A DNA stretch of 64,000 nucleotides. It comes from Leuconostoc suionicum (GTDB lineage: Bacteria > Bacillota > Bacilli > Lactobacillales > Lactobacillaceae). Positions 34,589 through 44,566 of this stretch are shown one piece after another. The translations under genes were made by a program, and so were the position numbers. The notes under the pieces are model-generated. The model worked only from the letters and a program-made list of their open reading frames with translations, was not told the origin of the DNA and did no database searches. The stretch lies in the NCBI RefSeq assembly GCF_001891125.1, contig NZ_CP015247.1, forward strand, positions 266,501 to 330,500. Direction: 5' to 3'. The stretch's first letter is position 1; every line of letters starts with the position of its first letter.

Positions 34589-35287
34589 ATGTCAGAACAA
34601 AAAAGAGAATTAACGAAAAGAAATCAGGATTTTATCTTTCAATTTAAAAAGCTGTTAGCTCAAAACAGTAAATTGAATGGTGAACAAATTGAAGGTATTG
34701 TGACTGAGGTTGAAAATAACCTTCTTGAGACCCAAGGGAAAGGGCAAACAGCTGCGCAAATTTATGGTACGCCAACAATGGCTGTTCAGCAGTATCTTGA
34801 TCCTAAGCGAACAGCTAAGAAACTTTTTGATTATAAATTTAGTACTTTGGCACTTGATACATCTTTAGCCATCTTTATGTTATTTGCTGTGGTATTTGGC
34901 TTGACACTGTTCTTTTCCAAAAATGCCAGTAACCAAGGTGCGGGAATCGTTTCCTTGCTTCTCATCGCAGCATTGGGTGGTTCAATCTATACAGGTGTAG
35001 TCTTAAAGTTAACACCAAATCCTAAAGAAAAAGACAAACAAGAACCAACGAGTCGTCGATGGGTTTACCTGTTAATGGCTGTTGTGGCTTGGCTTGGAGG
35101 ATTTTTGTTATTAGGTATGTTACCACAGGCAATTAATCCAACCTTACCACCAGTTGTATATATTATTCTTGGTGCCGCAGCATTTGTTGCCTTCCGTTGG
35201 AACCGTAAGAAATACGGTTTAACAGGTGGGTTCTTCGCAATCAGTCAATTATCACAGCAAGCGCGTTTAGAAGCATCTAAAAAATAG
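34589..35287 (+). CDS. DUF1129 family membrane protein
   Basis: A 232-residue protein of the DUF1129 type found in lactic acid bacteria. A soluble N-terminal helical domain (about 1-80, with NSKLNGEQIEGIVTEVENNLLETQ) precedes about four membrane helices, with a basic C-terminus. The function is unknown. AGGGAG precedes the start. It is downstream of ychF by 44 bases and probably in the same transcript. Confidence 0.8.
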   Translation: MSEQKRELTKRNQDFIFQFKKLLAQNSKLNGEQIEGIVTEVENNLLETQGKGQTAAQIYGTPTMAVQQYLDPKRTAKKLFDYKFSTLALDTSLAIFMLFAVVFGLTLFFSKNASNQGAGIVSLLLIAALGGSIYTGVVLKLTPNPKEKDKQEPTSRRWVYLLMAVVAWLGGFLLLGMLPQAINPTLPPVVYIILGAAAFVAFRWNRKKYGLTGGFFAISQLSQQARLEASKK

Positions 35288-35323
35288 TTACTATTGTTGC
35301 AGACGTTTAAGAGGATAATATAA

Positions 35324-36016
35324 ATGAAAATTTTAGTAGTTGATGATGACATCGAAATTGCAGAATTACTTGAAATTTACCTAAAAAATGAAGGCTATGA
35401 ACCAATTATGGCTGACGATGGTAAGGAAGCACTTTCTAAGTTGAATACAAATCCAGATATTGCTTTAATGATTTTGGATGTTATGATGCCAAACATGAAT
35501 GGTTTAGATGTTGTAAAAACTGTTCGTAAGGATAGTCGCATTCCTATTTTAATGTTGTCAGCAAAATCTGGCGATATGGACAAAATTCAGGGACTGATTA
35601 CAGGCGCTGACGATTACGTTACCAAGCCATTTAACCCACTTGAGGTTATGGCTCGTGTCCGTTCATTACTGCGACGTGCGGAGAATGCTGTTCAGGATCA
35701 GACCCCAGATGTCTTGGATATTGGGTCACTAATAATTAATAAAGACAGTCACGAAGTCAAGACTTCTACAGGTGATTTGGTCAACTTAACGGCTTTAGAG
35801 TTTGGTATTTTGTATTTATTAGCATCACATCCCAATCGTGTTTTCTCGGCAGACGATATTTTCGAGCGTGTTTGGCAACAAGAATCCGTTGTTTCTGCAA
35901 AAACGGTTATGGTGCACGTTTCACATTTGCGAGATAAAATTGAAGAAGCTACAAATGGCGATCAAGTTATTCAAACAGTGTGGGGTGTTGGCTACAAAAT
36001 TGAAGTGAATCAATGA
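35324..36016 (+). CDS. OmpR-family response regulator, VanR-like
   Basis: A 230-residue regulator. The receiver domain has acidic residues DDD at 7-9, phosphoacceptor Asp52 in LMILDVMMP, and Lys in VTKPFNP. The C-terminal winged helix includes VWQQESVVSAKTVMVHVSHL and GVGYKIE. It overlaps the kinase gene by 4 bases, so the pair is coupled. It resembles VanR/YycF-type envelope regulators; with dacA following, control of peptidoglycan stem-peptide trimming is a reasonable guess. Confidence 0.9.
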   Translation: MKILVVDDDIEIAELLEIYLKNEGYEPIMADDGKEALSKLNTNPDIALMILDVMMPNMNGLDVVKTVRKDSRIPILMLSAKSGDMDKIQGLITGADDYVTKPFNPLEVMARVRSLLRRAENAVQDQTPDVLDIGSLIINKDSHEVKTSTGDLVNLTALEFGILYLLASHPNRVFSADDIFERVWQQESVVSAKTVMVHVSHLRDKIEEATNGDQVIQTVWGVGYKIEVNQ

Positions 36017-37098
36017 AAAAAGTAGCATTGATATTAAAGCACAATCGCACTAAAATATATTATTTGGTAGTGACGATATTGTTACTACTTCTTTTTAGTT
36101 GGACAATCATGACTGGTTTTGATGCACTAAGACACCGATTTTCCTTTATATCATTAAATATCTGGAATGTTTTGGAGTTTGTGATTTTTGTTTCAGGAAA
36201 TATTGGTATTGTGTTTTGGCAGTACTTGAAGTGGCGCCGTGATGAAAGTTTGTATCGTTTGATTAGAGAGATGCGTCAGGTCGCACGTGAAAATTCCGAC
36301 ATGACAATTTCGTGGCGTGCTCCTTATGCGCCAACAACTCAAGCGCTGATTGATGTATCTAACACAATTGCTGAAAATACTCGTCGGATTAGAGAAGAAG
36401 AACGTCAGAGTGAACGTTCGAAGGATGAGATGATCACCAATATATCTCATGACTTACGAACACCACTAACCGCTATTATCGGATATCTTGGCCTGGTTGA
36501 AATGGGACAAGCATTGAGCGAAAAGGATCGAAAAAAATATATTCACACAGCGTATAGTAAGTCTAATCAGATGAAGGTTTTAGTTGAGGATTTGTTTGAG
36601 TACTCACAGACACAGGCACAAGATGCTGCCTTAAATATTACGTCTCTCAGTCTAAATGATTTGTTTGGCCAATTACTTGCTGGTTATGAATTAGAAGCTC
36701 AAGAGAAAAATATTGCATTAAATCAATTAACAAATCCTGAGATGATTGTTATTGAGGCTGACTCTGATAAATTGGCACGTGTCTTAATGAATTTGGTTTC
36801 TAATGCGTTTAAATACGGTGATGGAGCCACTTTCATAAAACTCACGGCACAAGCTGATGACAAAAATGTTGTTATTCGTGTGATGAATGATGGTGTCAAG
36901 ATACCAGACGAGGCAATCGGGGATATTTTTGATCGATTTTATCGTGTTGAAAGTTCGAGAAATAGTAAAACAGGTGGCACGGGATTGGGACTTGCCATCG
37001 TGAAGGGGATTGTTGTACAGCATCATGGTAATGTAGCTGTTGAGTCTGATGACGATATGACTGCATTTATTATTACGTTACCATTGAAGCAGACATGA
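36013..37098 (+). CDS. sensor histidine kinase, VanS-like
   Basis: A 361-residue membrane kinase. Two N-terminal helices (about 15-34 and 50-71) enclose only a short external loop, so it probably senses within the membrane or near its surface rather than through a large domain. The H-box is His146 in NISHDLRTPLTAIIGYL. The N-box is NLVSNAFKYGDG, and the G-boxes are in FDRFYRVESS and GGTGLGLAIVKGI. It overlaps the regulator gene and is followed 7 bases later by dacA, forming a three-gene unit. Confidence 0.9.
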   Translation: MKKVALILKHNRTKIYYLVVTILLLLLFSWTIMTGFDALRHRFSFISLNIWNVLEFVIFVSGNIGIVFWQYLKWRRDESLYRLIREMRQVARENSDMTISWRAPYAPTTQALIDVSNTIAENTRRIREEERQSERSKDEMITNISHDLRTPLTAIIGYLGLVEMGQALSEKDRKKYIHTAYSKSNQMKVLVEDLFEYSQTQAQDAALNITSLSLNDLFGQLLAGYELEAQEKNIALNQLTNPEMIVIEADSDKLARVLMNLVSNAFKYGDGATFIKLTAQADDKNVVIRVMNDGVKIPDEAIGDIFDRFYRVESSRNSKTGGTGLGLAIVKGIVVQHHGNVAVESDDDMTAFIITLPLKQT

Positions 37099-37105
37099 GG
37101 GGAAT

Positions 37106-38440
37106 ATGTTACAAAATAAAAAGCATCAAGTGAAAAGAATATGGTTTATTATCATTGCATTAGTGGTTGTACTACTGGCTATATTTTTTATGGTTCCTCG
37201 TCATGAGCAATCAACACAATCAACAACTAAAGTGGCAACGGTCGATGATCAACCGGTTCAATTAAACACCAGTGCAACCTCTGCTTTAGTGGTTGATTTG
37301 ACTACGGGGCAAATTTTGGGCCAAAAAAACTCTTCAAAACAGGTAGCTATTGCTTCGCAAAGTAAAATGTTGACAGCGTATGGCGTGCTTAAAAGTATTA
37401 AGTCAGGAAAAATAAAATGGTCTACGATGGTCCCAATTACTAGTAAGGCAGATTTATCGAAAGAAGACAGCCATTTGTTTTCTCATATCGCAATCAAAGC
37501 TGGAGACAAAGTATCAGTCCGTGAACTTTACGATGTCATGTTTGCTAATTCTGCTAACGATGCGGCTTTTGCATTGGGTGAGTTTGTGACTCCTAAAGGG
37601 AAAACAACACAGCAGGCACTAGAATCATGGGCTAAAGAACTGCATTTGAGCGGTTCACAATGGTATAATTCTGCTGGACAGGTTAATGAGAATGCTTTTG
37701 AAAATGAAATTTCTTCGGCCCCTAAAACAGCTTCTAATAAAGCCAGTAATCAACAATTAGCTATGATTGCACGAGCAATCTTAGAATTGGATCCTTCCCT
37801 GCGTCAGTTATCAAAAAAATTAACGATTTCTTATCATATGACGCCTAACTTTGTTGTGACGGATAAAACTGATTATTGGCAATTAATGACTGAAACAATG
37901 CCAAACCTTAGTAACCCCAACCAGTTAACCATAGAGGGGCTTAAGACGGGATCTTCGCCTGAATCTGGCGCTGGATTCACTGGTTTAATTAAAGATAAAA
38001 ACGGTCACGAATTCATAACTGTAGTCAATGGTATTGCTAATTACATGGATGAAACAAAGCGTTATCAAGAATCTCTGCGTATTGTTGATCAGGTACTAGC
38101 ACAAAAACAGCCAAACTATATTAAAGAAAATCAAACAGTTGGTCAAGTAAAATCGTTGACGTTTCCAAATACGAAGCAAGAACATATAATTGTTAAGGCT
38201 GCACAAACAAGACATTATTGGACAAATAAGGATGTAAAATTGGCGTTTACACAACCTACTTTTGATTCGAAGTTAGCCAATATAAAAAAGAACCAAACCG
38301 TAGGCTATACAACGGTAGCGTTGAATGCTCAGTATCTGCCTTATTCTCAAAAAACAGAAAAAAGGATTTCATTAAAATCAATTTCCTCATCAAAACCAGT
38401 TAATTGGTTTGTTAAGTTTTGGCGTGATAGAACAAAATAA
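37106..38440 (+). CDS. dacA: D-alanyl-D-alanine carboxypeptidase (PBP5/DacA type)
   Basis: A 444-residue serine-type DD-carboxypeptidase that trims the terminal residue of peptidoglycan pentapeptides. An N-terminal helix (about 11-30) secretes or anchors it. The active-site motifs are S84-Q-S-K87, SAN (in FANSANDAAFALG) and KTG (GLKTGSSP). The PBP5 C-terminal beta domain follows. It is directly downstream of a VanRS-like pair. Leuconostocs make D-Ala-D-Lac ends, so the physiological substrate deserves thought. Confidence 0.92.
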   Translation: MLQNKKHQVKRIWFIIIALVVVLLAIFFMVPRHEQSTQSTTKVATVDDQPVQLNTSATSALVVDLTTGQILGQKNSSKQVAIASQSKMLTAYGVLKSIKSGKIKWSTMVPITSKADLSKEDSHLFSHIAIKAGDKVSVRELYDVMFANSANDAAFALGEFVTPKGKTTQQALESWAKELHLSGSQWYNSAGQVNENAFENEISSAPKTASNKASNQQLAMIARAILELDPSLRQLSKKLTISYHMTPNFVVTDKTDYWQLMTETMPNLSNPNQLTIEGLKTGSSPESGAGFTGLIKDKNGHEFITVVNGIANYMDETKRYQESLRIVDQVLAQKQPNYIKENQTVGQVKSLTFPNTKQEHIIVKAAQTRHYWTNKDVKLAFTQPTFDSKLANIKKNQTVGYTTVALNAQYLPYSQKTEKRISLKSISSSKPVNWFVKFWRDRTK

Positions 38441-38451
38441 TTTGTTAAATT

Positions 38452-38472
38452 GACCATAATTGGTCTTTTTTT
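38452..38472 (+). terminator. dacA terminator
   Basis: GACCA-TAAT-TGGTC followed by a seven-base T-run. Confidence 0.75.
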
Positions 38473-38498
38473 ATATCATTAAATACTTCTCGAAAAAC

Positions 38499-38559
38499 TT
38501 GCTACAGGATTAGAAAGGTGTTATTATATTGGTATAGACCAAAAAGGTATAGACCAATT
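38499..38559 (+). promoter_or_regulatory. nagB promoter with two NagR-type operators
   Basis: TTGCTA (38499-38504), 17 bases, TATTAT (38522-38527). Immediately downstream are two copies of GGTATAGACC, within TTGGTATAGACCAA (38529-38542) and AAGGTATAGACCAATT (38544-38559). These match the GntR-family NagR/YvoA operator type, which is released by glucosamine-6-phosphate or its N-acetyl form. The tandem sites cover the transcription start, so repression is expected. Confidence 0.85.
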
Positions 38560-38575
38560 TGAAAGAGGTTGGATT

Positions 38576-39277
38576 ATGAACATTATTAGAGTAAAAGATG
38601 TTGAACAAAGTGCAGAAAAGGCACTCGAAATCTATCAAAATGCTGTGCAACATGGTGCGAAGGTACTGGGTTTGGCAACTGGATCAACACCAATACCCTT
38701 ATATCAAAAATTGGCAACTAGCCAAATCGATTTTTCTGAATTAGTGTCGATAAACTTGGATGAATATCTTGGCTTGGATGGCGAAGATGAGCAGAGCTAT
38801 CGTTATTTTATGACTAAACACTTATTTCAATATAAACCATTTAAACATTCCTATGTTCCAGACGGTAAGTCTGAGGATCATGAAGCAGCAATTAAAGCTT
38901 ATGACAGAATTATTGCTGAACATCCAATTGATTTACAATTATTGGGCATTGGACGCAATGGACACATTGGTTTTAATGAACCAGGGACGCCGTTTGATTC
39001 AACTACTCATATTGTGAATCTTACACAATCTACAGTTGCCGCCAACGCTCGTTTCTTTGAGAAAGAGTCGGATGTGCCCACGCAAGCAATTTCTATGGGA
39101 ATTGCTTCAGTAATGTCTGCCAAGAAAATTTTGCTGATAGCCACTGGAGAAAGCAAAGCAGAAGCAGTGGCAGCTACTATCAATGGTCCAATAACCGAAG
39201 ATGTACCTGCATCTATTCTTCAAAAACATTCAGACGTTACGATCATTATTGATGAGGCAGCAGCATCAAAGTTGTGA
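38576..39277 (+). CDS. nagB: glucosamine-6-phosphate deaminase
   Basis: A 233-residue NagB that converts glucosamine 6-phosphate to fructose 6-phosphate and ammonia. Typical motifs are [37 protein letters not shown] and the late TGESKAEA. It belongs to the short Gram-positive form lacking the allosteric tail of the E. coli enzyme. Its product feeds Pgi, encoded next. Tandem NagR-type sites lie in its promoter. Confidence 0.95.
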   Translation: MNIIRVKDVEQSAEKALEIYQNAVQHGAKVLGLATGSTPIPLYQKLATSQIDFSELVSINLDEYLGLDGEDEQSYRYFMTKHLFQYKPFKHSYVPDGKSEDHEAAIKAYDRIIAEHPIDLQLLGIGRNGHIGFNEPGTPFDSTTHIVNLTQSTVAANARFFEKESDVPTQAISMGIASVMSAKKILLIATGESKAEAVAATINGPITEDVPASILQKHSDVTIIIDEAAASKL

Positions 39278-39324
39278 TAGAATAAACTTGTAACCGATTT
39301 CATAATTTTTAATAGGAGTAAAAA

Positions 39325-40677
39325 ATGGCACACATTACATTTGACACAAAGAACATTGAGAATTTTGTTGCAGAGCATGAACTTGATGAAATGCAACCGC
39401 TAATCACAATGGCGGACGAGCAACTTCGTAATCGAAGCGGTGCTGGCGCAGAATATTCTGATTGGATTACCTTACCAACAGACTATGATAAAGACGAATT
39501 TGCCCGCATTCAAACTGCTGCTCAGAAGATCCAATCTGATTCGAAAGTTTTGGTTGTTATTGGTATTGGTGGCTCATATCTTGGCGCAAAAATGGCTGTT
39601 GATTTCTTGAATCCAATGTTTAATAATGAATTGGCTGACAATCAACGTCAAGGTGTTAAAATTTATTTTGCTGGTAACTCAACATCTGCTTCGTATATCA
39701 ACGATTTGGTACGAGTAATTGGTGATCAGGACTTTTCAGTTAATGTTATTTCAAAGTCTGGAACAACTACAGAACCATCAATTGCTTTCCGCGTGTTCAA
39801 ACAATTATTGGAAAAAAAGTATGGTGCTGAGGCCGCTAAGCAACGTATTTATGCTACAACTGACGCGAACCGTGGTGCATTGCACGACGAAGCAAAAATT
39901 TCAGGATACGAGACATTTACAATTCCTGATGGGGTTGGTGGTCGTTTTTCTGTCTTAACGGCGGTCGGTCTTTTACCAATTGCTGCTTCTGGTGCTGACA
40001 TTGAAGCTTTGATGACAGGTGCTAGAGATGCTCAAGAAGAGTATTCTGATTCAGATATAAAAAATAACGAAGCCTACAAATATGCCGCTGTTCGTCGTAT
40101 ATTGTACGACAAGGGTTATACGACTGAACTATTGATCAACTGGGAACCAACGATGCAATACTTGTCTGAGTGGTGGAAACAGTTGATGGGAGAGTCAGAA
40201 GGTAAGAATCAAAAAGGCATTTATCCGTCATCTGCAAACTTCTCAACAGATTTGCATTCTTTGGGCCAATATATTCAAGAAGGACGTCGTGATTTATTTG
40301 AAACAGTTGTTAAACTAGATAATCCAGTTTCAAATATTGATCTTCCGCATGAAGACGGCAATAATGACGGGTTGCAGTACCTTGAGGGCGTTACAATTGA
40401 CGAAGTAAACACAAAAGCTTCGCAAGGTGTTACATTGGCTCACGTTGATGGCGGCGTACCAAACTTGGCCGTCCACTTGCCAGCACAGGATGCCTATTCA
40501 TTGGGATATTTGATTTATTTCTTTGAAATTGCAGTTGGTGCTTCAGGATACACATTCGGTATTAACCCGTTCAATCAACCAGGTGTTGAAGCTTACAAAA
40601 CAGCGATGTTTGCTTTATTGGGTAAGCCTGGTTATGAAGAACAAACGAAGGTTTACCGAGCTCGTTTAGGTAAATAA
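39325..40677 (+). CDS. pgi: glucose-6-phosphate isomerase
   Basis: A 450-residue enzyme interconverting glucose 6-phosphate and fructose 6-phosphate. Signature stretches are [27 protein letters not shown] and [14 protein letters not shown], with catalytic Glu in the [11 protein letters not shown] region. In heterofermenters it mainly links fructose 6-phosphate to the phosphoketolase route. AGGAG precedes the ATG. It follows nagB by 47 bases and may share its transcript. Confidence 0.96.
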   Translation: MAHITFDTKNIENFVAEHELDEMQPLITMADEQLRNRSGAGAEYSDWITLPTDYDKDEFARIQTAAQKIQSDSKVLVVIGIGGSYLGAKMAVDFLNPMFNNELADNQRQGVKIYFAGNSTSASYINDLVRVIGDQDFSVNVISKSGTTTEPSIAFRVFKQLLEKKYGAEAAKQRIYATTDANRGALHDEAKISGYETFTIPDGVGGRFSVLTAVGLLPIAASGADIEALMTGARDAQEEYSDSDIKNNEAYKYAAVRRILYDKGYTTELLINWEPTMQYLSEWWKQLMGESEGKNQKGIYPSSANFSTDLHSLGQYIQEGRRDLFETVVKLDNPVSNIDLPHEDGNNDGLQYLEGVTIDEVNTKASQGVTLAHVDGGVPNLAVHLPAQDAYSLGYLIYFFEIAVGASGYTFGINPFNQPGVEAYKTAMFALLGKPGYEEQTKVYRARLGK

Positions 40678-40705
40678 CTAAGTTAATTAATCATATTTTA
40701 AGCAT

Positions 40706-40738
40706 GCTCTTATCTTAAGTTTAAGGTAAGAGCTTTTT
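40706..40738 (+). terminator. pgi terminator
   Basis: GCTCTTA and TAAGAGC pair around a 14-base loop and are followed by TTTTT. Confidence 0.8.
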
Positions 40739-40747
40739 ATATGAGAA

Positions 40748-40769
40748 ATAAAAAAAGGCCTAGCAGGCC
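40748..40769 (-). terminator. busR terminator
   Basis: On the minus strand GGCC-TGCTA-GGCC is followed by seven T residues, about 25 bases after the busR stop. Confidence 0.8.
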
Positions 40770-40792
40770 ACGACAATATGATGAAAAAATAA

Positions 40793-41410
40793 TTAATTAT
40801 TGAAAAAATTTTGGACAGCATGGAAAGCCATTTCGGTGCCGACAAAATAAAGCGTATCACCACTCTCAATGACAGCATAAGGACCAGGCGATACTATGAG
40901 TTCTTCATTATGTAAAATAGCGATTATTGTCGCACCAGTATTTTGCCATATATTCAGATTGCCGATTGATTCGCCAAGTTGCTTAGAAGAATCTGATAAG
41001 CTAAATTCATAAGGCGTTAGTGGGTTATGACGCTGTACACGTTGCGTTTGGTCAAATAAAGTCGTTAGGGAGTCAGAAAGACTATTTAAAGACGTTCTTT
41101 GGGTCTCAATTAAATCGTTGATCTGATCATGAATTGTTTGAATATTAGTAGTTTCTTGGGCTTGATTTAAAAAATATTTTGCTCTTTCGCGTGATAGTAC
41201 CTCAATACCACTACCGTGTATTGGTTTAACAATATCGAGGTCTGATAAAATATTAATAGCCTTTCTGGCAGTTTCGGCAGAAACACCAAATGTTACTGAC
41301 AAGGTTGACCTAGCATGAAGCTTGGAACCAACCTTGTATTCATTATTAACGATTTTTTCAGCTATTTGAAAGGCTATTTTTCGGTAACGCGGTTCTCTGA
41401 TTTTTGACAT
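40793..41410 (-). CDS. busR: BusR-type GntR regulator with RCK_C domain
   Basis: A 205-residue repressor. The N-terminal GntR winged helix contains VGSKLHARSTLSVTFGVSAET; a helical linker (about 75-115) follows; the C-terminal RCK_C (TrkA-C) domain includes GATIIAILHNEELIVSPGP and SGDTLYFVGTE. This combination is that of BusR, which binds c-di-AMP and shuts off the betaine transporter genes. The ATG at 41410 follows GCAGGAT; the longer frame would start 11 codons earlier without a site. It is divergent from busAA-busAB, as in streptococci and lactococci. Confidence 0.92.
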   Translation of the reverse strand: MSKIREPRYRKIAFQIAEKIVNNEYKVGSKLHARSTLSVTFGVSAETARKAINILSDLDIVKPIHGSGIEVLSRERAKYFLNQAQETTNIQTIHDQINDLIETQRTSLNSLSDSLTTLFDQTQRVQRHNPLTPYEFSLSDSSKQLGESIGNLNIWQNTGATIIAILHNEELIVSPGPYAVIESGDTLYFVGTEMAFHAVQNFFNN

Positions 41411-41443
41411 TTTTATATCCTGCAAGTTCAAAATTTGACACAA

Positions 41444-41512
41444 GTGACAATCTATGTAAAAATTGAAGTTGTCAATTAAAGAGACAACTTGTTATAAAGT
41501 ATAGGTTGTCAC
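41444..41512 (+). promoter_or_regulatory. bus promoter with BusR-like half-sites
   Basis: The busAA promoter is TTGTCA (41469-41474), 17 bases, TTATAA (41492-41497). Four TGTCA/TGACA-like half-sites surround it: GTGACA at 41444, TTGTCA at 41469, GACAAC at 41483-41488 and TTGTCAC at 41506-41512. BusR is known to bind bipartite GTGACA-type sites with a long fixed spacer; the exact pairing here is not settled. Confidence 0.65.
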
Positions 41513-41553
41513 TATATTTTATACGGAAATTCGAAAAGAAGCAAGGAGGAAAT

Positions 41554-41622
41554 GTGTGTGGTGTCATTAGAAATGATGTGCATGATGTAGTATTTTTATA
41601 TTACGCGACACCGCCACTTTAG
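41554..41622 (+). CDS. possible leader peptide upstream of busAA
   Basis: AAGGAGGA (41543-41550) is the only strong ribosome binding site before busAA but lies over 70 bases upstream of its ATG. From GTG 41554 a 22-codon frame runs to the TAG at 41620-41622, in phase with busAA and ending three bases before it. A second frame, from ATG 41552, encodes 12 residues to the TAG at 41588. One of these could be translated and couple ribosomes to busAA, whose ATG has no site of its own. Not conserved-checked. Confidence 0.4.
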   Translation: MCGVIRNDVHDVVFLYYATPPL

Positions 41623-41625
41623 AAC

Positions 41626-42819
41626 ATGCCAAAAGTAGAAATTAAGCATCTCACCAAAATATTCGGTAAGCGTCCAAAAGCTGCGATGAAAATGGTGAAG
41701 CAAAACAAGAGCAAGAATGAGATTGTTGAGAAAACAGGGAGTACGGTTGGTGTCTATGATATCAACATGTCAATTGAAGAAGGCGAAATTTTCGTTATTA
41801 TGGGTCTCTCTGGTTCAGGGAAATCAACTTTAATTCGCTTGCTAAACCGTCTGATTGAGCCAACTGCGGGTCAATTATTTATTGATGGTCAAGAAATTAC
41901 TAAATTGAATAAAAAACAGATGATAGAAATTCGTCGTAAAAAAATGAGTATGGTTTTCCAGAACTTTGCTCTATTTCCACACCGTACTCTGTTAGAAAAC
42001 ACAGAGTATGGTTTAGAAATTCAAGGTGTAGGCAAAGAAGAACGCCGTAAACGAGCAGAACAAGCCTTAGAAAACGCCAAATTACTATCATTTAAAGATC
42101 AATATCCACACCAATTATCTGGTGGTATGCAACAACGAGTTGGTCTGGCTCGTGCACTAACCAATGATCCTGATATATTATTGATGGATGAAGCTTTTTC
42201 AGCATTAGATCCATTAGTACGTGGTGAGATGCAGGATGAGTTACTAGATTTACAAGCTAACGTTGAAAAAACAATAATCTTTATTACTCATGATTTGAAC
42301 GAAGCGCTTCGTATTGGTGACCATATTGCCATTATGAAAGATGGTCGTTTACAACAAATTGGTACTGGAGAAGAGATTCTTACGAACCCAGCCAATGATT
42401 ATGTGAAAACATTCGTGGGTGATGTTGATCGGTCTAAGGTATTGACGGCTGATAGTATTATGATTCCAGCTCTAACATCAAACATTTATGTTGATGGGCC
42501 AACTGTTGCTTTGAGAAAAATGACAGCAGAAGAAGTTTCAGGGCTCGTTGCAGTCAATCGTCATCGTCAACTTGAAGGCTATTTGTCATCAGAAGAGGCA
42601 GTTCGCGCACGTCGTGAAAAGTTGCCACTTGCAGATGTTCTCACGGAAATGCCAAAAATTAAACCTGACACGCTTATCATGGATATTATGCCTATTATTT
42701 ATGATGCTCAGACACCTGTGGCTGTTGTAGATGACGATAACCGTTTGAAGGGTGTTGTTATTCGTGGCGCGGTACTGAAGGCACTTGCTGATACGGAAGG
42801 GGAAGATGACAATGAATAA
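41626..42819 (+). CDS. busAA: glycine betaine ABC transporter ATPase with tandem CBS domains
   Basis: A 397-residue OpuAA/BusAA ATPase. It has Walker [10 protein letters not shown], the signature [15 protein letters not shown], Walker [13 protein letters not shown] and the family's N-terminal HLTKIFGK. Two C-terminal CBS modules (about 275-390) sense ionic strength and c-di-AMP in relatives. The N-terminus begins at the family-typical position, which supports ATG 41626 despite the missing ribosome binding site. It overlaps busAB by 8 bases. Confidence 0.95.
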   Translation: MPKVEIKHLTKIFGKRPKAAMKMVKQNKSKNEIVEKTGSTVGVYDINMSIEEGEIFVIMGLSGSGKSTLIRLLNRLIEPTAGQLFIDGQEITKLNKKQMIEIRRKKMSMVFQNFALFPHRTLLENTEYGLEIQGVGKEERRKRAEQALENAKLLSFKDQYPHQLSGGMQQRVGLARALTNDPDILLMDEAFSALDPLVRGEMQDELLDLQANVEKTIIFITHDLNEALRIGDHIAIMKDGRLQQIGTGEEILTNPANDYVKTFVGDVDRSKVLTADSIMIPALTSNIYVDGPTVALRKMTAEEVSGLVAVNRHRQLEGYLSSEEAVRARREKLPLADVLTEMPKIKPDTLIMDIMPIIYDAQTPVAVVDDDNRLKGVVIRGAVLKALADTEGEDDNE

Positions 42820-44527
42820 TTTAGTAAGTATTCCAAAAATGCCACTTGAAAATTGGGTCAGTTCAGCGGTTTCATGGTTAACTACTAATTTATCCGGATT
42901 TTTTGATGCCATTCAATCTGGTGGTCAATACATAATGGACGCTTTAACAAATGGTTTGACTGCTGTACCCATGCCACTAATGATTATTGGTATCACAGTA
43001 ATTGCTATTGTTACGACACCGAAAAAGATTGGTTTTCCATTATTCACACTCTTGGGACTTTTGTTAATTGCCAATCAAGGACTTTGGTCTGACTTAATGA
43101 ATACTGTTACATTGGTAATCATGGCGTCCATTGTTTCGTTGATTATTGGTATACCGCTTGGAATTTTAACAGCAAAGTCACAAAAGACTGCGGTAGTTGT
43201 TCAACCAATTTTAGACTTTATGCAGACTATGCCAGGATTTGTTTATTTGATTCCTGCTGTTGCATTCTTTGGAATTGGTGTAGTGCCGGGTGTATTTGCA
43301 TCAATCATATTTGCTTTACCACCAATGGTGCGTATGACTAGTCTTGGTATTCGCCAAGTACCAGTTGATTTGGTTGAAGCAGCTGATTCATTTGGATCAA
43401 CTACTTGGCAAAAGTTGTTTAAATTAGAACTTCCTAGTGCAAAAAATACTATTTTAGCAGGCGCTAACCAAACAATCATGTTGGCATTGTCGATGGTTGT
43501 CACAGCTTCTATGATTGGTGCACCAGGTCTTGGACGTGGTGTCTTGTCTGCGGTTCAACACGCTGATGTTGGCTCTGGATTTGTTAACGGTCTTGGATTG
43601 GTGATCTTAGCTATTGTTATTGATCGTTTTACACAAAAGTTTAATACTCAACCGGGACAAAAAGCGGTGACAAAGCCATGGCGTCGTTGGACAGTACTTG
43701 CAGCTTTGTTGGTTATGATTGGCGGAGGAGTTGTCAACACTTTGACTTCCGATAAAACAACAGGTCAAAAAGTTACTATTGGCTATGTTGAATGGGATTC
43801 AGAAGTTGCCTCTTCGAATGTGCTGGCTGAATCATTACGTCAACATGGATATGATGTTACTTTAACGCCATTAGATAATGCCGTTTTGTGGCAATCACTA
43901 TCTAATAATCAAATTGATATCTCAGTTTCAGCATGGTTGCCAGATACACACAAAGCTTTGTATGATAAGTACAAAAATGATGTAACATTACTTGGGCCTA
44001 ACTTAAAAGGTGTTAAAACGGGATTAGTTGTTCCTGATTATATGGATGTTAATTCTATTAGTGATTTAACAACGCAAGCAAATAAGACAATCACGGGTAT
44101 TGAGCCAGGGGCCGGTGAAATGGCCACAGCCGCTAAGGCTTTGAAGTCTTATTCAAACTTATCGGGTTGGAACTTATCATCCTCATCTTCTGGTGCTATG
44201 GTATCAGCATTGGATAAAGCTTACAAAAATAAGCAAGATGTTGTGGTGACCGGTTGGTCACCACACTGGATGTTTAGTAAGTACCACTTGAAGTTCTTGT
44301 CTGATCCAAAAAACGTATTTGGATCTGGAGAAACCATTAATACAATTGTGAATAAGAAGTTTAAAACTTCTAACCCTAAGGCCTATAAGGTTGCTGATAA
44401 ATTTAATTGGACGAAAGATGACATGGAATCAGTCATGCTCGATATTCAAAATGGTCAAACACCAAAGCAAGCTGCTGCTAAATGGATTAAATCACATCAA
44501 AAGTTAGTTGATAGTTGGTATAAATAA
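42812..44527 (+). CDS. busAB: glycine betaine ABC permease fused to substrate-binding domain
   Basis: A 571-residue fusion. The N-terminal half (about 1-280) is a permease with the EAA-like loop [20 protein letters not shown] further helix leads to an external OpuAC substrate-binding domain (about 315-571), including [16 protein letters not shown] and [11 protein letters not shown], whose tryptophans form the betaine cage. Together with BusAA it imports osmoprotectants under hyperosmotic stress. ATG 42812 is spaced well from GGAAGGGG; it overlaps the end of busAA. Confidence 0.95.
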   Translation: MNNLVSIPKMPLENWVSSAVSWLTTNLSGFFDAIQSGGQYIMDALTNGLTAVPMPLMIIGITVIAIVTTPKKIGFPLFTLLGLLLIANQGLWSDLMNTVTLVIMASIVSLIIGIPLGILTAKSQKTAVVVQPILDFMQTMPGFVYLIPAVAFFGIGVVPGVFASIIFALPPMVRMTSLGIRQVPVDLVEAADSFGSTTWQKLFKLELPSAKNTILAGANQTIMLALSMVVTASMIGAPGLGRGVLSAVQHADVGSGFVNGLGLVILAIVIDRFTQKFNTQPGQKAVTKPWRRWTVLAALLVMIGGGVVNTLTSDKTTGQKVTIGYVEWDSEVASSNVLAESLRQHGYDVTLTPLDNAVLWQSLSNNQIDISVSAWLPDTHKALYDKYKNDVTLLGPNLKGVKTGLVVPDYMDVNSISDLTTQANKTITGIEPGAGEMATAAKALKSYSNLSGWNLSSSSSGAMVSALDKAYKNKQDVVVTGWSPHWMFSKYHLKFLSDPKNVFGSGETINTIVNKKFKTSNPKAYKVADKFNWTKDDMESVMLDIQNGQTPKQAAAKWIKSHQKLVDSWYK

Positions 44528-44566
44528 AAAATAACGCTAAGCTGAAAATCAGCCTAGCGTTATTTT
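44526..44566. terminator. bidirectional terminator between busAB and the minus-strand operon
   Basis: AAATAACGCTA and TAGCGTTATTT enclose an inner stem CTGA/TCAG. Confidence 0.88.
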
